This document shows positions 32,979 to 44,789 of a DNA stretch of 64,000 bases, one piece after another. The position numbers and the translations under genes were made by a program. The notes beneath the pieces were generated by a model. The model was not told the origin of the DNA. It saw only the letters and a program-made list of their open reading frames with translations, and did not search any database. Position 1 is the first letter of the stretch. Every line of letters begins with the position of its first letter. This DNA is from Phytophthora colocasiae (lineage: Eukaryota > Oomycota > Peronosporomycetes > Peronosporales > Peronosporaceae), in the NCBI GenBank assembly GCA_018806915.1, contig JAGKQI010000088.1, forward strand, positions 1,488,001 to 1,552,000, read 5' to 3'.

Positions 32979-35900
32979 AAGGCATACCCCCAGAGTTGTG
33001 TGTTCTAGTGTACGTAGGACCGGAGCTGAAAACGACCCAACCTAAAAATCAACATTGCATGACCGCTTTAGCTCAAGAATCAGTCATGTCTTCAGAAATT
33101 CCGCGTCTGAGAGACAGTTCTTCGGACTTTCCGAGAGACTGTTCACCGGACTTTCCGAGAGACAATGAACCGCCTCCGGACAACACAATCCAGTTTCGTC
33201 TGAAAGACGGAGAATGTTATGGCTGGTGGGAGGATCACTACCCTGATCCTGCAAAGCGTGACGTGGTTATGGTGCATGGCGCTGTAAATGATCATCGGAC
33301 CAAGATTCTCCTGGACACCGGTGCGACTATCAACATCCTGAGTTACGACTTTGCGCGTAAGCTCGGACTCAGGCTTAAGTCACACAAACAAACAAGAGTG
33401 TCTGGGATAGGAGGAGTTCCGACGTACATTGGCGCCAGTGCTGAGATCAAGCTGACTCTCGGACCGAGGGTGGTTTACATTGTTGATGTCTGGGTCGCGA
33501 ATATCGGCGAAGGTATAAACGTGCTATTGGGAATGGGATTCATGTTCGCTGCTGGTCTGAGGATCAGCGTCCGTGAGGGACTGGTATCTATGCCAGATGA
33601 AGTCGTGGTGATGATGTGCAGCTGGGAGCCTGGTGATCACATCGGCAGGAACAGGTCCATCAGACCAAGTGAGGCTGTACTTCTGAGACCTGGTGAAGAA
33701 TTCATTGTTTGGATCGACTATGGACCGACGAACCCACAACGAGAAGTCGTGTGGGCGGGACATGGAGAACGTTGGGTGACCCAACTGATTTATGCAGCCC
33801 GGTCGGGGCCTGTGGCGGTGCGCGTGGTAAACATCTCTGACAAGAATACTTGAGTGAATGAATTTTCGGATGTTGCAAGGATTGTGGAGTATGGATTTTT
33901 CCCACGACATGGTCGCTTCGTACGGCCAGACTCTGCAGCCTACCGTGACTGGGAAGTTTTGATTCTGGAGAACACTCCGTCACCAGAAACAAAGAGACGT
34001 CTGAAGGCCGAAGCTGACTTGGAGGATCTGATACCTCAACCTCCGTGTGTGGATCACCCGGTATACCCGTGGCCAACTGAGATTTTACAGCGCCCGAGGC
34101 TGGACAATGCTCGAGTACAGTTCGTGAGGCCTGATTTGGTCCCACGAACAAAACGAGTTCGTTTCGCTTTGGATGTGGCTACGCAGACCGATGACTGGGT
34201 GGATGCCGGAGAAGAGGAGACCCGAGATACCGCTGTGGATACCGGAGATCTGGAATTGCCGTTAGAGAAAACGACTCCGAAAGACTCCGGGCCACGTCTG
34301 GAATTTCGAGTAACATGGTCGAGGATGAAGTCACCCTGAGTGTTTTTGGTGAGCTGTCCATGGGAGATGAGGATCCGACAGGCTGTTCATGGGACATCCC
34401 AATCCAGAGTTTGCCAGGCACCCCTGTGGAAAAGCTCCGAGCCGAGTACGAGCGGTGCATGCGAGTCACGAATGAAGAACTGGATCTGGAACCCGGTGTC
34501 TATATACGGGAAGGAACAGAGCTACTCTCTCAATTACGTGACCAACTGGTTATGCTACCTGAATTGGAAGATTTGACCCCTGAATGCGACATCGACAAGG
34601 CTGACGTCGGAGTACCCGGGAAAACGACACCGGAAATGGAGCAGAAACTCAGGGATATCTTAAAGTATCACCGGAAAATCTTTCTGGGAGACGGCAATGC
34701 CGCACCTGCCCCGGCAAGGGGCGTGGTCTGTGACTTGGACGTGGGAGACGCTAAACCTGTTGCCCAACGTCCGAGGTCCGTTGCCCCTCACCTGATGATC
34801 AAGGTGTATGAACTTCTGAAGAAGCTCCTGGAGACCGGACTCATCGAGTATTCGACTTCGCCCTGGGCATCACCAATAGTGATTGTTCTCAAGAAGAATG
34901 GTGTGGATATACGCATGTACATTGATTATCGAGTGGTGAATGGTTTTATCCAGTTGTCGCGTTATCCGTTGCCCCTGATAGACGATCTGTTGATTGGTTT
35001 TGAGGCAGCACTGTGGTTTATGAGTCTGGATATGGCGAGTGGTTTTTGGGCTATTCGAATGACGGAGCGCGCAACGCTGATCTCAGCGTTCATCTGCCCG
35101 TTTGGACACTTCCAGTGGGTAAGAATGCCCTTCGGTCTGAAGAACGCCCCTCTGGTGTACCAGGCTATGCTGGATAACTGCCTGTGGGGGTTCGTACGAT
35201 TGTCACCTGAAGAGGAAGCTGAGGTTGACTCCGATGTTCTGGAATTCCTGAAGTTAGAGCCCCAGAACTCTGATGTACATGGTCTGATGTCTGGTGAGCA
35301 ACTTCAGAACTCTGGTGAACACATGCCAGAGGTTCCGGTGCTCACCGACCAAATGACTGTCTTTCAGAGGAACATCCCAGTCCCGTCCTTCATGGGACCG
35401 GTACTCGGTCGAAGTTCCTACATTGACGACATTGCTCATGGGGCACCCACCTGGGATCAACTTTGTGAAGACTTGAACGCCTTGCTTTTCAGACTCATAT
35501 ACTGGAACATTTCCGTGAGCTTGCCCAAGAGCGAGTTCGGGAAGCTGACGATTCCTTATCTGTCACATGAGATCAGTGCTGAAGGACTGAGAGCCACGCT
35601 GAAGATCGTCAAGGGAGTGGAGGAATTGCCGTTCCCGTCGACACTCAAGGGAGTACAGAGTTTCATGGGAAGTCTGAATTACTACAACAAGTTTATCGAA
35701 GACTTACCGGTGATCGCTGCTGTGCTCTACGAGTTGTCCGATGAACAGATTCGCGCTGGTCGAGATTTGGCTCGAGCGAAGGAAGCCTTTGAGATCCTGA
35801 AGCGCAAGATTGTCTCGACACCGCTCCTCAGACACCCAGATCGCACCAGACCTTTCGTTATTATACCTCATGCGAACCCGTGGGCTGCTTCAGCCGTCTT

Positions 35901-38671
35901 GGGACAGGAGTACGATGGAGTGATACACCCCGTACGGTTCACTGGACGTGTGCTGAATGAGGCGGAACTCCGGTATCACATCGCAGAGAAGGAGGTCATC
36001 GCGATTCTCAGGGTTCTGGAGAACTTTCGGGCTCTGGTAAACACGAGTCCCGTGATCACGGTGTACACCAGACATTCGGTGTTGAAATGGCTCCTGACAT
36101 CCAGTTCGGCTGATGGTCGGAACGTGAAGTGGGGATTGAAGTTGTCATATTGGAACTTGGAGATTCGAAGGATCCAGCGAGATGAAGATGGTCTCCCGGC
36201 TATTCTTGGAGCGGGCATCACGCCTCGTGAACACCTCGATGAGGTCTCCGAAAACCTCATCCCCGTCAAGGGGCGAGTCAAACCTCCAGCGCCCATTAGT
36301 GTGGAGATGCTAGAGGCTGACTACCGAGGTTGTGTTCTGAGTTTTGATGGTGCCGCCAAGACCTCCACTCGCTTGGGAAGCTGCGGATGTGTGCTCTGGG
36401 AGCTCCCGGGGTGGAACATCCTGGAAGCCCAAGGGTTCGCTCTGGAAGACGTCACTGTGAATGACTCAGAATACTGTGGTCTGATCAATGGATTGAAGTT
36501 AGCTTCGGAACGTGGTATCCAAGACTTGGTGGTTGTCGGAGACTCCCGTATCGCTATCCAGCAAGCTTAAGGCCTGATTAATTGTAATCAGCCGAATTTG
36601 CAGCGGAAATTGGCCGAGTTTGAGTCTCTGAAGATCAAGTTCCAGTCTCTGAAGCTAGTGCACGTGAAGCGTGAGTTCAATCAAGCAGCGGACTATTTGA
36701 CGTCCAAGGCCCTCGTTCTTGGTGAGTCTTGGCAGGTCCAAGACCCTGACGAACTGACTCATCTGAAACTGGTGTCCAAGATCCCAGAGAAGCTGATGAA
36801 GCCTCCCGAAGTGATGTCTTCTGAAGTTCCGGACGATGTTCACCAGACCTCTGGTGAACATGATTGCATACCGGAGATGGATGACCCAGGGCCAGAGTCT
36901 GCACCCCTGCCTCATGCTGCCAAGGTGTTTGCTGACATCACTCGTGCACGCGATCAGGAAGAAACGAACCTACCGGACGATGTAGAAGCTCGTGAACCCA
37001 TGGGCCCACTGGAGTTTCAGGAAGAACGCTGGCGGCGGATCAAGGCTCACCAGACTCAAGATGTTCATCTGGCAGAACTCATCAAGTTCCTTAAGGGTGA
37101 CGTGGGAGATCTACCACGACCCCGAGTAAGGAAGCTCGCCAGGATTGCCGATGATTTCATCTTGAATTCCAGAGACGTTTTGTACCGCCTCAGCCGTGCT
37201 ACCAGAGAACGTCCGAGAGACATGGTTGATGAACTCAGACTTGTGGTTCCCAGAGACTTGCATGCCGATATGCTGCACTATGCTCATGGGGATTACCAGG
37301 GTGCTCACCAGGGAATCAAACGTACGTTCGAGAAGCTGAGCTCCGAGTTCTACTGGATTGGTATGTACGCTGATGTGGAAAGGTTCGTCAAGGAGTGTAT
37401 GGACTGTGCAAGTGGCAAGGGGCGTCCCCCGAATCCTGGACCGTCGCCCGGCAACATTGAGCCCAGTCGACCTTTTGAGGTGGTGTCCATGGATTTCGTA
37501 ACGCACATGCCAAAAAATCCGCCAGAGGCAACACGTTCCTGTTGTTGTTTCAAGACATGTTCTCGGGTTATGTGATGTGCAAGCCTATGAGTATTACTAC
37601 GGCTCAAGATGTCGCTGAAGCCTACGAGGAACGTGTCTTCCGGAACTTCGGAGCTAGTTCCCTGATACGCCATGATCAGGACCCTCGGTTCATGAGCGAA
37701 GTGTTCAGGTATTTCCAGGACCTTCTGGGAAGCAGACAACGAGCGACTCTGCGTACCGTCCCCAGGCGAACAGCCAGCAAGAACGATCTGTTCAGACGGT
37801 CGTGCGTGCCATCAAGGCCTACATCGCCGAAGCTGACCAGAGTGACTGGGATGACCACGCCGAACGTCTGATGTTCGCGTTGAACACTTCCTTTGATGCG
37901 ACCCGTCTGGAAACACCTTTCTTTCTGGTGCACGGTTGGGATGCTCATGGGACTGTGTCCGCGATGCTTGGTCCGAAACCTTCGGGTGTACAAGAGCGCA
38001 CTGCTTATGAGTGGCGTCGGAAGATGCAACGAGATTACAGCTACGCTCAAGCCTGTGCTGAAGAACTGCAGAAGAAGGCCAAGCGGGAGCGTTCTGAAGA
38101 ACAGACCCGAAAGTGGAAGGAGTTGTCAGAACGCCTGAAGTCCGGATTTGCCGTCGGTGATGCCGTGTGGTTATACATCTCCAAGGTACAAACGGGGTTG
38201 AGTCGGAAACTCGCGCACATGTGGCATGGCCCTTTCCGGATTGAAGAGATGTTGGATGATTTTCGTGTGAAACTGAAGGTCGAGGACACCGGGTATCGTG
38301 TGAACCCTTGGGTTCATATAAGTCGCCTGAAGCCGAGAGCCTTGTTTCCCAGAAGACCGACTGTGGAACTTGATGTCCATGAGGATGATGACTTTGATGC
38401 AGCGCTGTTACCAGAAGACAGTTAGGAGCCCGACACCGAGAATGATGAATACGAAGTGGAAAAAATACTAGACACTCGGTGGAACAAACGTACCAGGACC
38501 TCCAAGAGACTTCGCGAATACCTGGTCAAATGGAAGGGGTACGACGAGACAGAGTGGCTACCCTTGTCAAAGCTGAACTGTGGCGCTTTGCTGTATGAGT
38601 TCAATCAGAGCGCACGAGCGCGAGCTCGTTTCCAAGCAATGCAAGCTGGAGACGATCACCCCAGAGTTTAA
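32940..38671 (+). pseudogene. pol: B1 pol: protease, RT, RNase H, second RNase H, integrase, chromodomain
   Basis: Domains: protease (LLDTGATINIL near 33310); RT (SPWASPIVIVLKKNG, MPFGLKNAPLVYQ, catalytic YIDD near 35420); an insertion after the RT palm-like motif with repeats SDVHG, SGEQ, SGEH (35265-35330); RNase H (IAEKEVIAILRVLE); second RNase H with D-E-D-D in FDGAAK, VNDSEYCGL, VVGDSR and NQAADYL; integrase H2C2 (HYAHGDYQGAHQG...CMDCASG) and catalytic core; GPF (MWHGPFRIEEML); chromodomain (REYLVKWKGYDETEWLP). Lesions: TGA 33851, frameshift near 34320, TAA 36568 (CAA in B2), indel near 37511, 1-nt loss near 37750 and TAG 38423 (TGG in B2). The stop at 38669-38671 lies in the palindrome AGAGTTTAAACTCT. 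Confidence 0.92.
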
Positions 38672-39055
38672 ACTCTAAAACCTATTCTGAAAACTCTGGT
38701 GAACATCACTGTTCACCAGACGATGTATTTCAGAGATGAGGTGTCTGAGAGACATGTCTTTCGGAACTGTGATTCCGGGGATACGTGACTCCCAGAGATG
38801 GTGATTGTTATGTGAATTTGTATGGAGATGATTTTGTGGTTGTGTGTGTATGATGGAATTTTACGAGTGGATTATGATGATGCTATGAGAAGAAGATTAC
38901 TGAACGACATATGAAGATGTTAAAGGAGAAGGTCGTCGGGGAACTATATTTGGAATCGTTACTACGCTACGATATGCAGACGACTAAGTTGTTCTGGAAG
39001 AAGAAGTGTAGTTCCCCGGAGATGTCGTGAAGAGTACACCAGACTTTTGGCGTAC
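38672..39055. other. Convergent spacer with perfect hairpin, B1
   Basis: This 384-bp spacer lies between the tail-to-tail ends of pol and the antisense gene. It holds an 11-bp perfect inverted repeat TCTGGTGAACA (38695-38705) and TGTTCACCAGA (38710-38720) with a 4-nt loop. The same hairpin is kept in B2 at about 61433-61458. Otherwise it is AT-richer with no supported gene. Confidence 0.6.
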
Positions 39056-42000
39056 TTACTTCAGAGAGACAGGATTTTCGGCGCGTTCAGCGGGCGTCAG
39101 AGCTTGTTTTCGGAGATCGGATGGCACGTATTGCATCCAGTCCTTGTCGGCAGACGCTGTGGCCCACTGCGTGCGCGCCGGTTCCGCCGCGTCGATAGCT
39201 TCAAGTTGCTTGCGCAAGCTCAGGCACTTGGGACCTCCGATGTCACGTGCACGTGGGTCCTGCCAGATCCATGAGCAATATTTGTCCGGAATCTTCCAGA
39301 TGCCGGGCTCGAACATGAGTGTCTCCGGGAAATCCTTGTGCTTCAGAATCTTGGATACTGTCCCTCGATATTGGCGTAGTAGAGACGCACGTCGGAGCCC
39401 ACGTTCCTTGTGCTGTTCGCCGGACAGCAGGTCATCATCGGGATCCATTATCACCCAGTGAGTGCGTTCCCACAGCGCTTGGGCGTGCTTGCGCATGAGA
39501 GACGCGAGTTCTTCGATGTCCGCCTGAACCAAGGCACAGAGGTCTTCACGCCGGTGAAAGTACAGCTCGGTCCCGCGGTTCTGGTACATGATGTCCCAGG
39601 GCGCTGGCACTTCGTCCAGCAGAGCTTGATATTTCTTGGAATTCCAGCGTTTCTTCAGGCGTGCCAGACTGTGTCTGTGGGGCTCGAAGTCTGGGAACCC
39701 GGGAGTCTGCCCGATAGCAGTCTTGGTGTCACTCGTCGGCTGGACCGTGATACCGTAGTACAGCCACGACAAACAATGTGTGTCCGGGGCCTCGATCGTG
39801 AGCAACTCCTTTGGTGTCAGCAACTTGTACGACTTGGACACCAGACTCGACTTCCGGAGTTTACCAGAAGGTCGCTTGCCCGAAGAACTCTTAGGCGACT
39901 TGGAGTCTTGAGACTTCTTGTCCTTAGAACTCGACTTGGGCGAACCACCGGACTTCTTGCTCTTGGGGCTTGACGTGGAGGTGTCACCGGACTTCTGACC
40001 GCCTGACTTGGATCGGGATGTCTCGTGTACGCCACCCCACTTGGATTTCTTGGTGGGGATTATCGGACTCGAGTCATCTGAATCGCTGGACTCGTAGTCT
40101 CGTGGACGCTTGTTACCGGCGTGCGAATGACCATCAGACTCATCGTCGTCAGAGTCATCGCTGTTGCCGCTCGACTTTTCGTCGTCAGACTCACTGTCGC
40201 TGGATACAGATTCTTGTTCACCAGACTCCTTGAAGTCCGGGTCCTTCTGAGGGTCATCCTCTGTGGACTCAGGGTCACTGATGGGATATGGGACGTGAGC
40301 ATCCAGTGCCTCCCAGACCGGTGGCTCCACATCGTTCTTCTGAAGACGGCGCAGTTCCTCCTCAGCCATCTTGTAGTACGTCTCTGGGACGTACGAGGTC
40401 CACGGAGTCTGATTTAGTTTGCGCCAGTACATCATGCTCACCAGCATTTGTACCAAGGGGCGCCCCGTGAACAGGCTGTGGGCAGGCTTGTCCGTGCGAA
40501 GCCGCTTCATTGCAGTCTCGTAGGCAATACCAGCGAGCAGAGCCAAGCGCAAGTCCGGACGAACTTCTTCCCAGACGACCCCAGCTGGTAGCGTGGTGTG
40601 AACTGCGTCCTTGGACACCGGAGACTTGGCGTTCGCCGGACGCACCGAATCGATGCCAGGCGTATAATTCTTGGGGCGGTCCTGAGGGACACGAGCCCGA
40701 TGTTTCCCAGAAGGTCTGTTAGGCTTGAGCGGCGGAGAACCAGAAGATTTAGTCGACCTGGTGGGCGACCCAGACTTGATCACCGGGCGAGTGCCTGACT
40801 TCTCGGGGCCGTCAGCATGTTCATCGGAGACCGTCACACCACTGCCAGCACCCGTCAGATCCAGCACTTTGCCCGATTTCTTGGCCTCCGCAGCTTGATT
40901 AAAGCGAACTTTCGCCAGACGCTTGGAGAAGTCAGGAATTTCTGCCTTGCGCTGATCCATCGCGGTCACACTGATGATGGTGTCCCAGTCTTTAGGCGGC
41001 GCCTTGCCCTCTTGGAAGTTCACCAGAAGCTCCCGAAGACGCACCCAACTGCCGTTCAACTCCCCGTGTTCAAACAAGTACTCCAGAAAACCCCAGGAGT
41101 CTGTGGCTGTGGCCGTGGGGCGAGCCTTCAGCAACCGGACCTCCGCTTGAGAGTCCGCCAGGCGTTCCTCTAAGGCCGCTTTCTCGGACTCCAGAGCATC
41201 TATCTGGTCCTGATAATGGGCCGCGAGGCTCTTGGACTCTGCATCCAGACGATCTTCGACCTCACCAGCAGTACGCCGGGCGTCCAGCACTTCATGACGC
41301 CAATACTGGCAGTTGAAGACCCACTGACGCTTGAGATCCTCGGACTCGTTCTGGATAGCGGCCGTGTCCACCAGAGATGCACTGCCCTGGGACTCTACTT
41401 GGAGTCGAAGCCGACGGTGAGCGCCAGCCATTTGCTTCAGGTAACCCGATGTCTTGTATACCCGCTCGGCGAGGCGCTGATGAGGGAGGTGCAGGAGGAT
41501 TGCCGCCAATTCCCGAAGGACGTCAACGGATCCCATGTGTGCCTCAAGACTCATGCGGTTACGACTGTCCACATGAGGAACGAGCATCTGACCTTCAGTG
41601 AAGTCAGGAATCACGCGTTCAAGATGTCGACCGGCGTAAATCCGTCGAGGCCCACCAGAACGCCTGGTCTCCCGTAGATATTCGCTATGTGGTTTCCCAC
41701 ACGAAAGTCTTCAGCAAGCGCTGGGACGCCAACCAAGAACGGCTGTCCTTCAGGCGTTGGCTTGGGGTCCACCCAGTTGGAAGGGGCGTCAGCAGTCATG
41801 TCGCCCAGCAGTTGCTGCCCAGGCGCAAACAGACTGTCCACCTCGGTAGTGGAAAGAATATGTGGCCCTCTGGGGAGCGAACTGCGACGCCAGAAGGAGG
41901 ATTCGCAGAGGCAGAAGCCACAGATGTGTCCGGCATGTTCACGTGCTCATCGCCGTCAGCAGCATCGACGCCCTGCTTCGGAGCGGCGGACGCGCTCGAC

Positions 42001-42335
42001 TGTGAGGTTGGGGCGCTAGAGCTGCCTCCAGATGACGCGGCATTGCCGCCATCATCACCTCGCGATGCCGTGGATGCCGAAGCGGGCCCAGTGCCCGAGG
42101 CGTTGCCACTAGTAGAAGCCAATGGAGAACCCATCGTTGCTGGATCTTCTTCCGAGGTGTGTGTCAGAAAGGAAATCGGGATGTGGCCGTTTGTGGGATA
42201 CGACAGTTGGCTATTTCTGAGTCCGATGGAATCAGATTGAGCGACAGCACACCAGAGGCTTTGAAACCCCGGAAGTTTTGAGAGCGTCACAGCTACACTA
42301 TGTTCACGGGACCTCTGACGTACTGGCCTGGCCAT
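39056..42335 (-). pseudogene. Antisense gene of B1 (two small deletions)
   Basis: The gene is about 1,090 codons on the strand opposite to pol, read 42335 to 39056. The start is either ATG 42335 (MARPVRQRS) or ATG 42134 (MGSPLASTS). Order: Ser/Ala-rich acidic N-terminus; a conserved block (VGNHIANIYGRPGVLVGLDG); coiled coil (EDLKRQWVFNCQYW to ALEERLADSQAEVRLLKA); Lys/Ser linker; helical block (DLRLALLAGIAYETAMKRLR, YYKMAEEELRRLQKNDVEP); acidic run (SDSESDDEKSSGNSDDSDDD); Lys/Ser-rich run; C-terminal domain with HAQALWERTH (39487-39458). From 41614 it is open for 852 codons. A 1-nt loss near 41835 and a ~7-nt loss near 41620 are private to B1; the B2 copy lacks them but has others. The shared C-terminal motif with A indicates homology. 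Function unknown. Confidence 0.78.
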
Positions 42336-42374
42336 GATGCTCAGTTTGGAGAAAGTTCCGCACTGACGAATTAT

Positions 42375-42390
42375 GACCAGGAGGGGCGGT
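42375..42390 (+). other. Polypurine tract of B1
   Basis: GACCAGGAGGGGCGGT immediately precedes the 3' LTR (TGACACG). Its complement flanks the B2 LTR at 52885-52900. Confidence 0.75.
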
Positions 42391-44239
42391 TGACACGTTG
42401 CTAATTACGATTTTTCGAGTGGATATGGACGTTACGCTGTGATGTGATTGGATATACACTGGATTGTGGGAGAAAGGGAGATGTGGGACGAAGTTATGTC
42501 CCGTGCGACAATGATGGATCTGTGGAAGAAAACTGCTTTATATATTAACCTTCACCTGTACTGCAAAGGGGCCCAAGAGATCAGAAGTGTTCCTCGGAAA
42601 AGTGCACAAACTCCGAGAGACAACAACACTCAGTCTGGTCACCGGACTTTCCCCGACGATGAGCGCCTAAAGGTTGGCAGAAAGTCTCTCAGAAGAATGT
42701 ATCTCTGAGAGACCTCATCCCGTTGCCGTCCTGTGTGACGATGATGGTTCAAGGAATACAGTTCTACCCACAAGATACCAAGTATCGCGCACCGGACGTA
42801 GCGCACCCCGCGCATATCCCTACTGGACTTCGTGCATTGTAGCATACGTGCTCCGCACCCTAAAAACACTCATGGATTTCTGGTGGAAACTCTGATATCA
42901 CACCATGAAGTCAGACGTACGTCCGACGTACATGAAGTCCGACGTACATGATTCTGGCAACACAAGTCTGATGTGTCCGGCTTATACAAGCAATATTCCA
43001 GACATTACCAGTTTCCTATGAACAGACTCCGACGTACAAGACTCCGATGATCAGACCCAAGTGTCAAGACTCTGGTATTACAATTCTGATGTACATGATT
43101 CCGGAGTACATGGTTCCGATGAACATGTCTCCGACGTACATGATTCCAGACCCTGATGAACAGGATACCAGACTCTGACACTCTGAAGTCCACCCCATAC
43201 TGAAACCAAGTGTACCCAACACGACCTCACGCAATCAAGTGAAACGCAACCCACTCATCCCTGTAATGACATCATTAAGTGTCGACTCGACAAGATCCGC
43301 TGTACCGACTACCATAGTGAGCCCAAGTGAAAGTTCCTGAGTTATACTGAGACCAAGTGTATATGAGAATATGGAAGACAGAAGACAGAGAGATACGAGA
43401 TAGATAACCAGAGTTCAATTTTCCTTGTTGTAACGAGTTCGATTTGCTTTGTTATAACGAGGTCGTCTGCCTGCTGCTTCTCGTAAGTATTAGGCCACGA
43501 CAAAGCTTTGAGTCGTGTGATCTCTCACCTATCAAGCCCCTTTAGGTGGAGATCAGCGTAACGTAGAGACCTGAGAGGACCCACCTATTCCATTTCCTAG
43601 TTGGGTCGTTTGTCTTGTCTCTAACGGTAGCCCATTTCATATTGTACGTTTGGACAGGTTTTGGGAGCTAGACAGTCGCTCTCAAGACGCTCGGTAGACT
43701 GTTATATAACTGATAGTGTATTGGTTTATTTTCCCTCTATATATTAGAGGGTGGTGCGCGAAGTTACGGGATTACCAGACAGACCAGGTGTATGGTGAAC
43801 ATTCCCTAGTTGACCTGGAGAACTAGCCCACTGCTCAAGGGCCAGGAAATAATAAGAGCAGCTACATATTTGTATATCGGAACTCTATATTGTGGTTATC
43901 TCGGAAGTCTAGAGACAGGACTTCCCATTGTATTAATTTCTCTTTCGCCTTCAGAAATCTCTGGTGTACACAAGTGTTCACCGGAAAATGTTCGACTCTC
44001 AAGCGCTCCTGTGAGGATCAGAAGGACATCCGACGGTCTACGCAAGGAACCCTCACTCTCACACAAACTCTCACGACCCCGGCGAGGGTCTCATTACCAA
44101 GACAACGAACCTACGAGGTCAGCACAAGGTAACACACGCCCACCTTGCTGTGCGACTCTGGTATCACTACCGGTAGTCACACTTCCAGGTTCCCTGTACG
44201 CCCCTGCACCGCGGTAAAAGTTGCACCGACTTCGCGACA
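42391..44239 (+). repeat. 3' LTR of B1
   Basis: This 1,849-bp copy of 26761-28641 has nearly the same sequence and lacks about 30 bp in the short-repeat array. It ends TTCGCGACA and is followed by the second TCAC duplication. Confidence 0.95.
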
Positions 44240-44769
44240 TCACGCAAGTGTTTGCTCCGCCTAACCAGGCGTATCGCGTGCGATCACGCTTCCTTGCTTG
44301 TCGCCAGGGCAAGAAGGATCTGGTGGGCTATGTCCAAGAGCTGCGCACGCTCATCGCCGGCATGACTGCTGACCCTCTACCCGAGGTGGTCACCGTGACC
44401 ATCTTCATGGAAGGATTGCGAGCTGGCGTGGCCAGGACGGAGGCATTCCGTCAGAGCCCCCGCAGCTTCGAAGGCGCTGTCAGCGTGGCATTGAATGCCG
44501 AGCACAACTTTAAGTTGTCGAGGGTCAATGCTAACAGCACGGGGTCGGGGGAACCCGAGCCCATGGACCTCAGCTATGCTGAAGACGAAATAGCCGAGCT
44601 ACGAGCTGCGGTGCAGCGTATGAGCACCCGCCGGTGCTACACGTGTGGTAGTCCCTCACATCTGAGGCCCAACTGCCCTCTGCGCAAAGAGCGCGCCGGC
44701 CAGAATGGCCGCAACCCTGTCGCGGGTCCCGCTTTGGGCTCTGCCCAGGGAAACGACGGCTCCCAGTAG
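44240..44769 (+). pseudogene. E2 gag, C-terminal part
   Basis: The frame resumes after the B1 insertion (QVFAPPNQAYRVRSRFLACR) and runs to the TAG at 44767-44769. It has a clean CCHC zinc knuckle (CYTCGSPSHLRPNC) near 44636-44680. The region is open and closely matches E1. Confidence 0.92.
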
Positions 44770-44789
44770 ACGCGGGGCGGTCTACTGGG
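44748..44789 (+). other. E2 predicted -1 frameshift signal
   Basis: GGGAAAC at 44748-44754, a 7-nt spacer, then CCCAGTAGAC (44762-44771) paired with GTCTACTGGG (44780-44789) over an 8-nt loop. It is identical to the E1 signal. Confidence 0.85.

Larger units (their letters stand above)
26761..44239 (+). mobile_element. Element B1: 17.5-kb Ty3 chromovirus with dual RNase H and antisense gene
   Basis: LTRs are 1,881 bp (26761-28641) and 1,849 bp (42391-44239), with a 4-bp target duplication TCAC (26757-26760, 44240-44243). Order: LTR, primer site shared with A, long gag, -1 frameshift site, pol (PR-RT-RNase H-second RNase H-INT-chromodomain), spacer, opposite-strand gene, polypurine tract, LTR. 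LTRs differ mainly by indels in a short-repeat array. Gag and pol carry several stops and frameshifts. Confidence 0.95.

Noticed and set aside
39410..39973. Plus-strand frame of 187 codons opposite the B1 antisense gene
   Set aside because: Shadow of a Ser/Lys-rich coding strand; not kept as a gene because the antisense gene has conserved motifs and a B2 counterpart.
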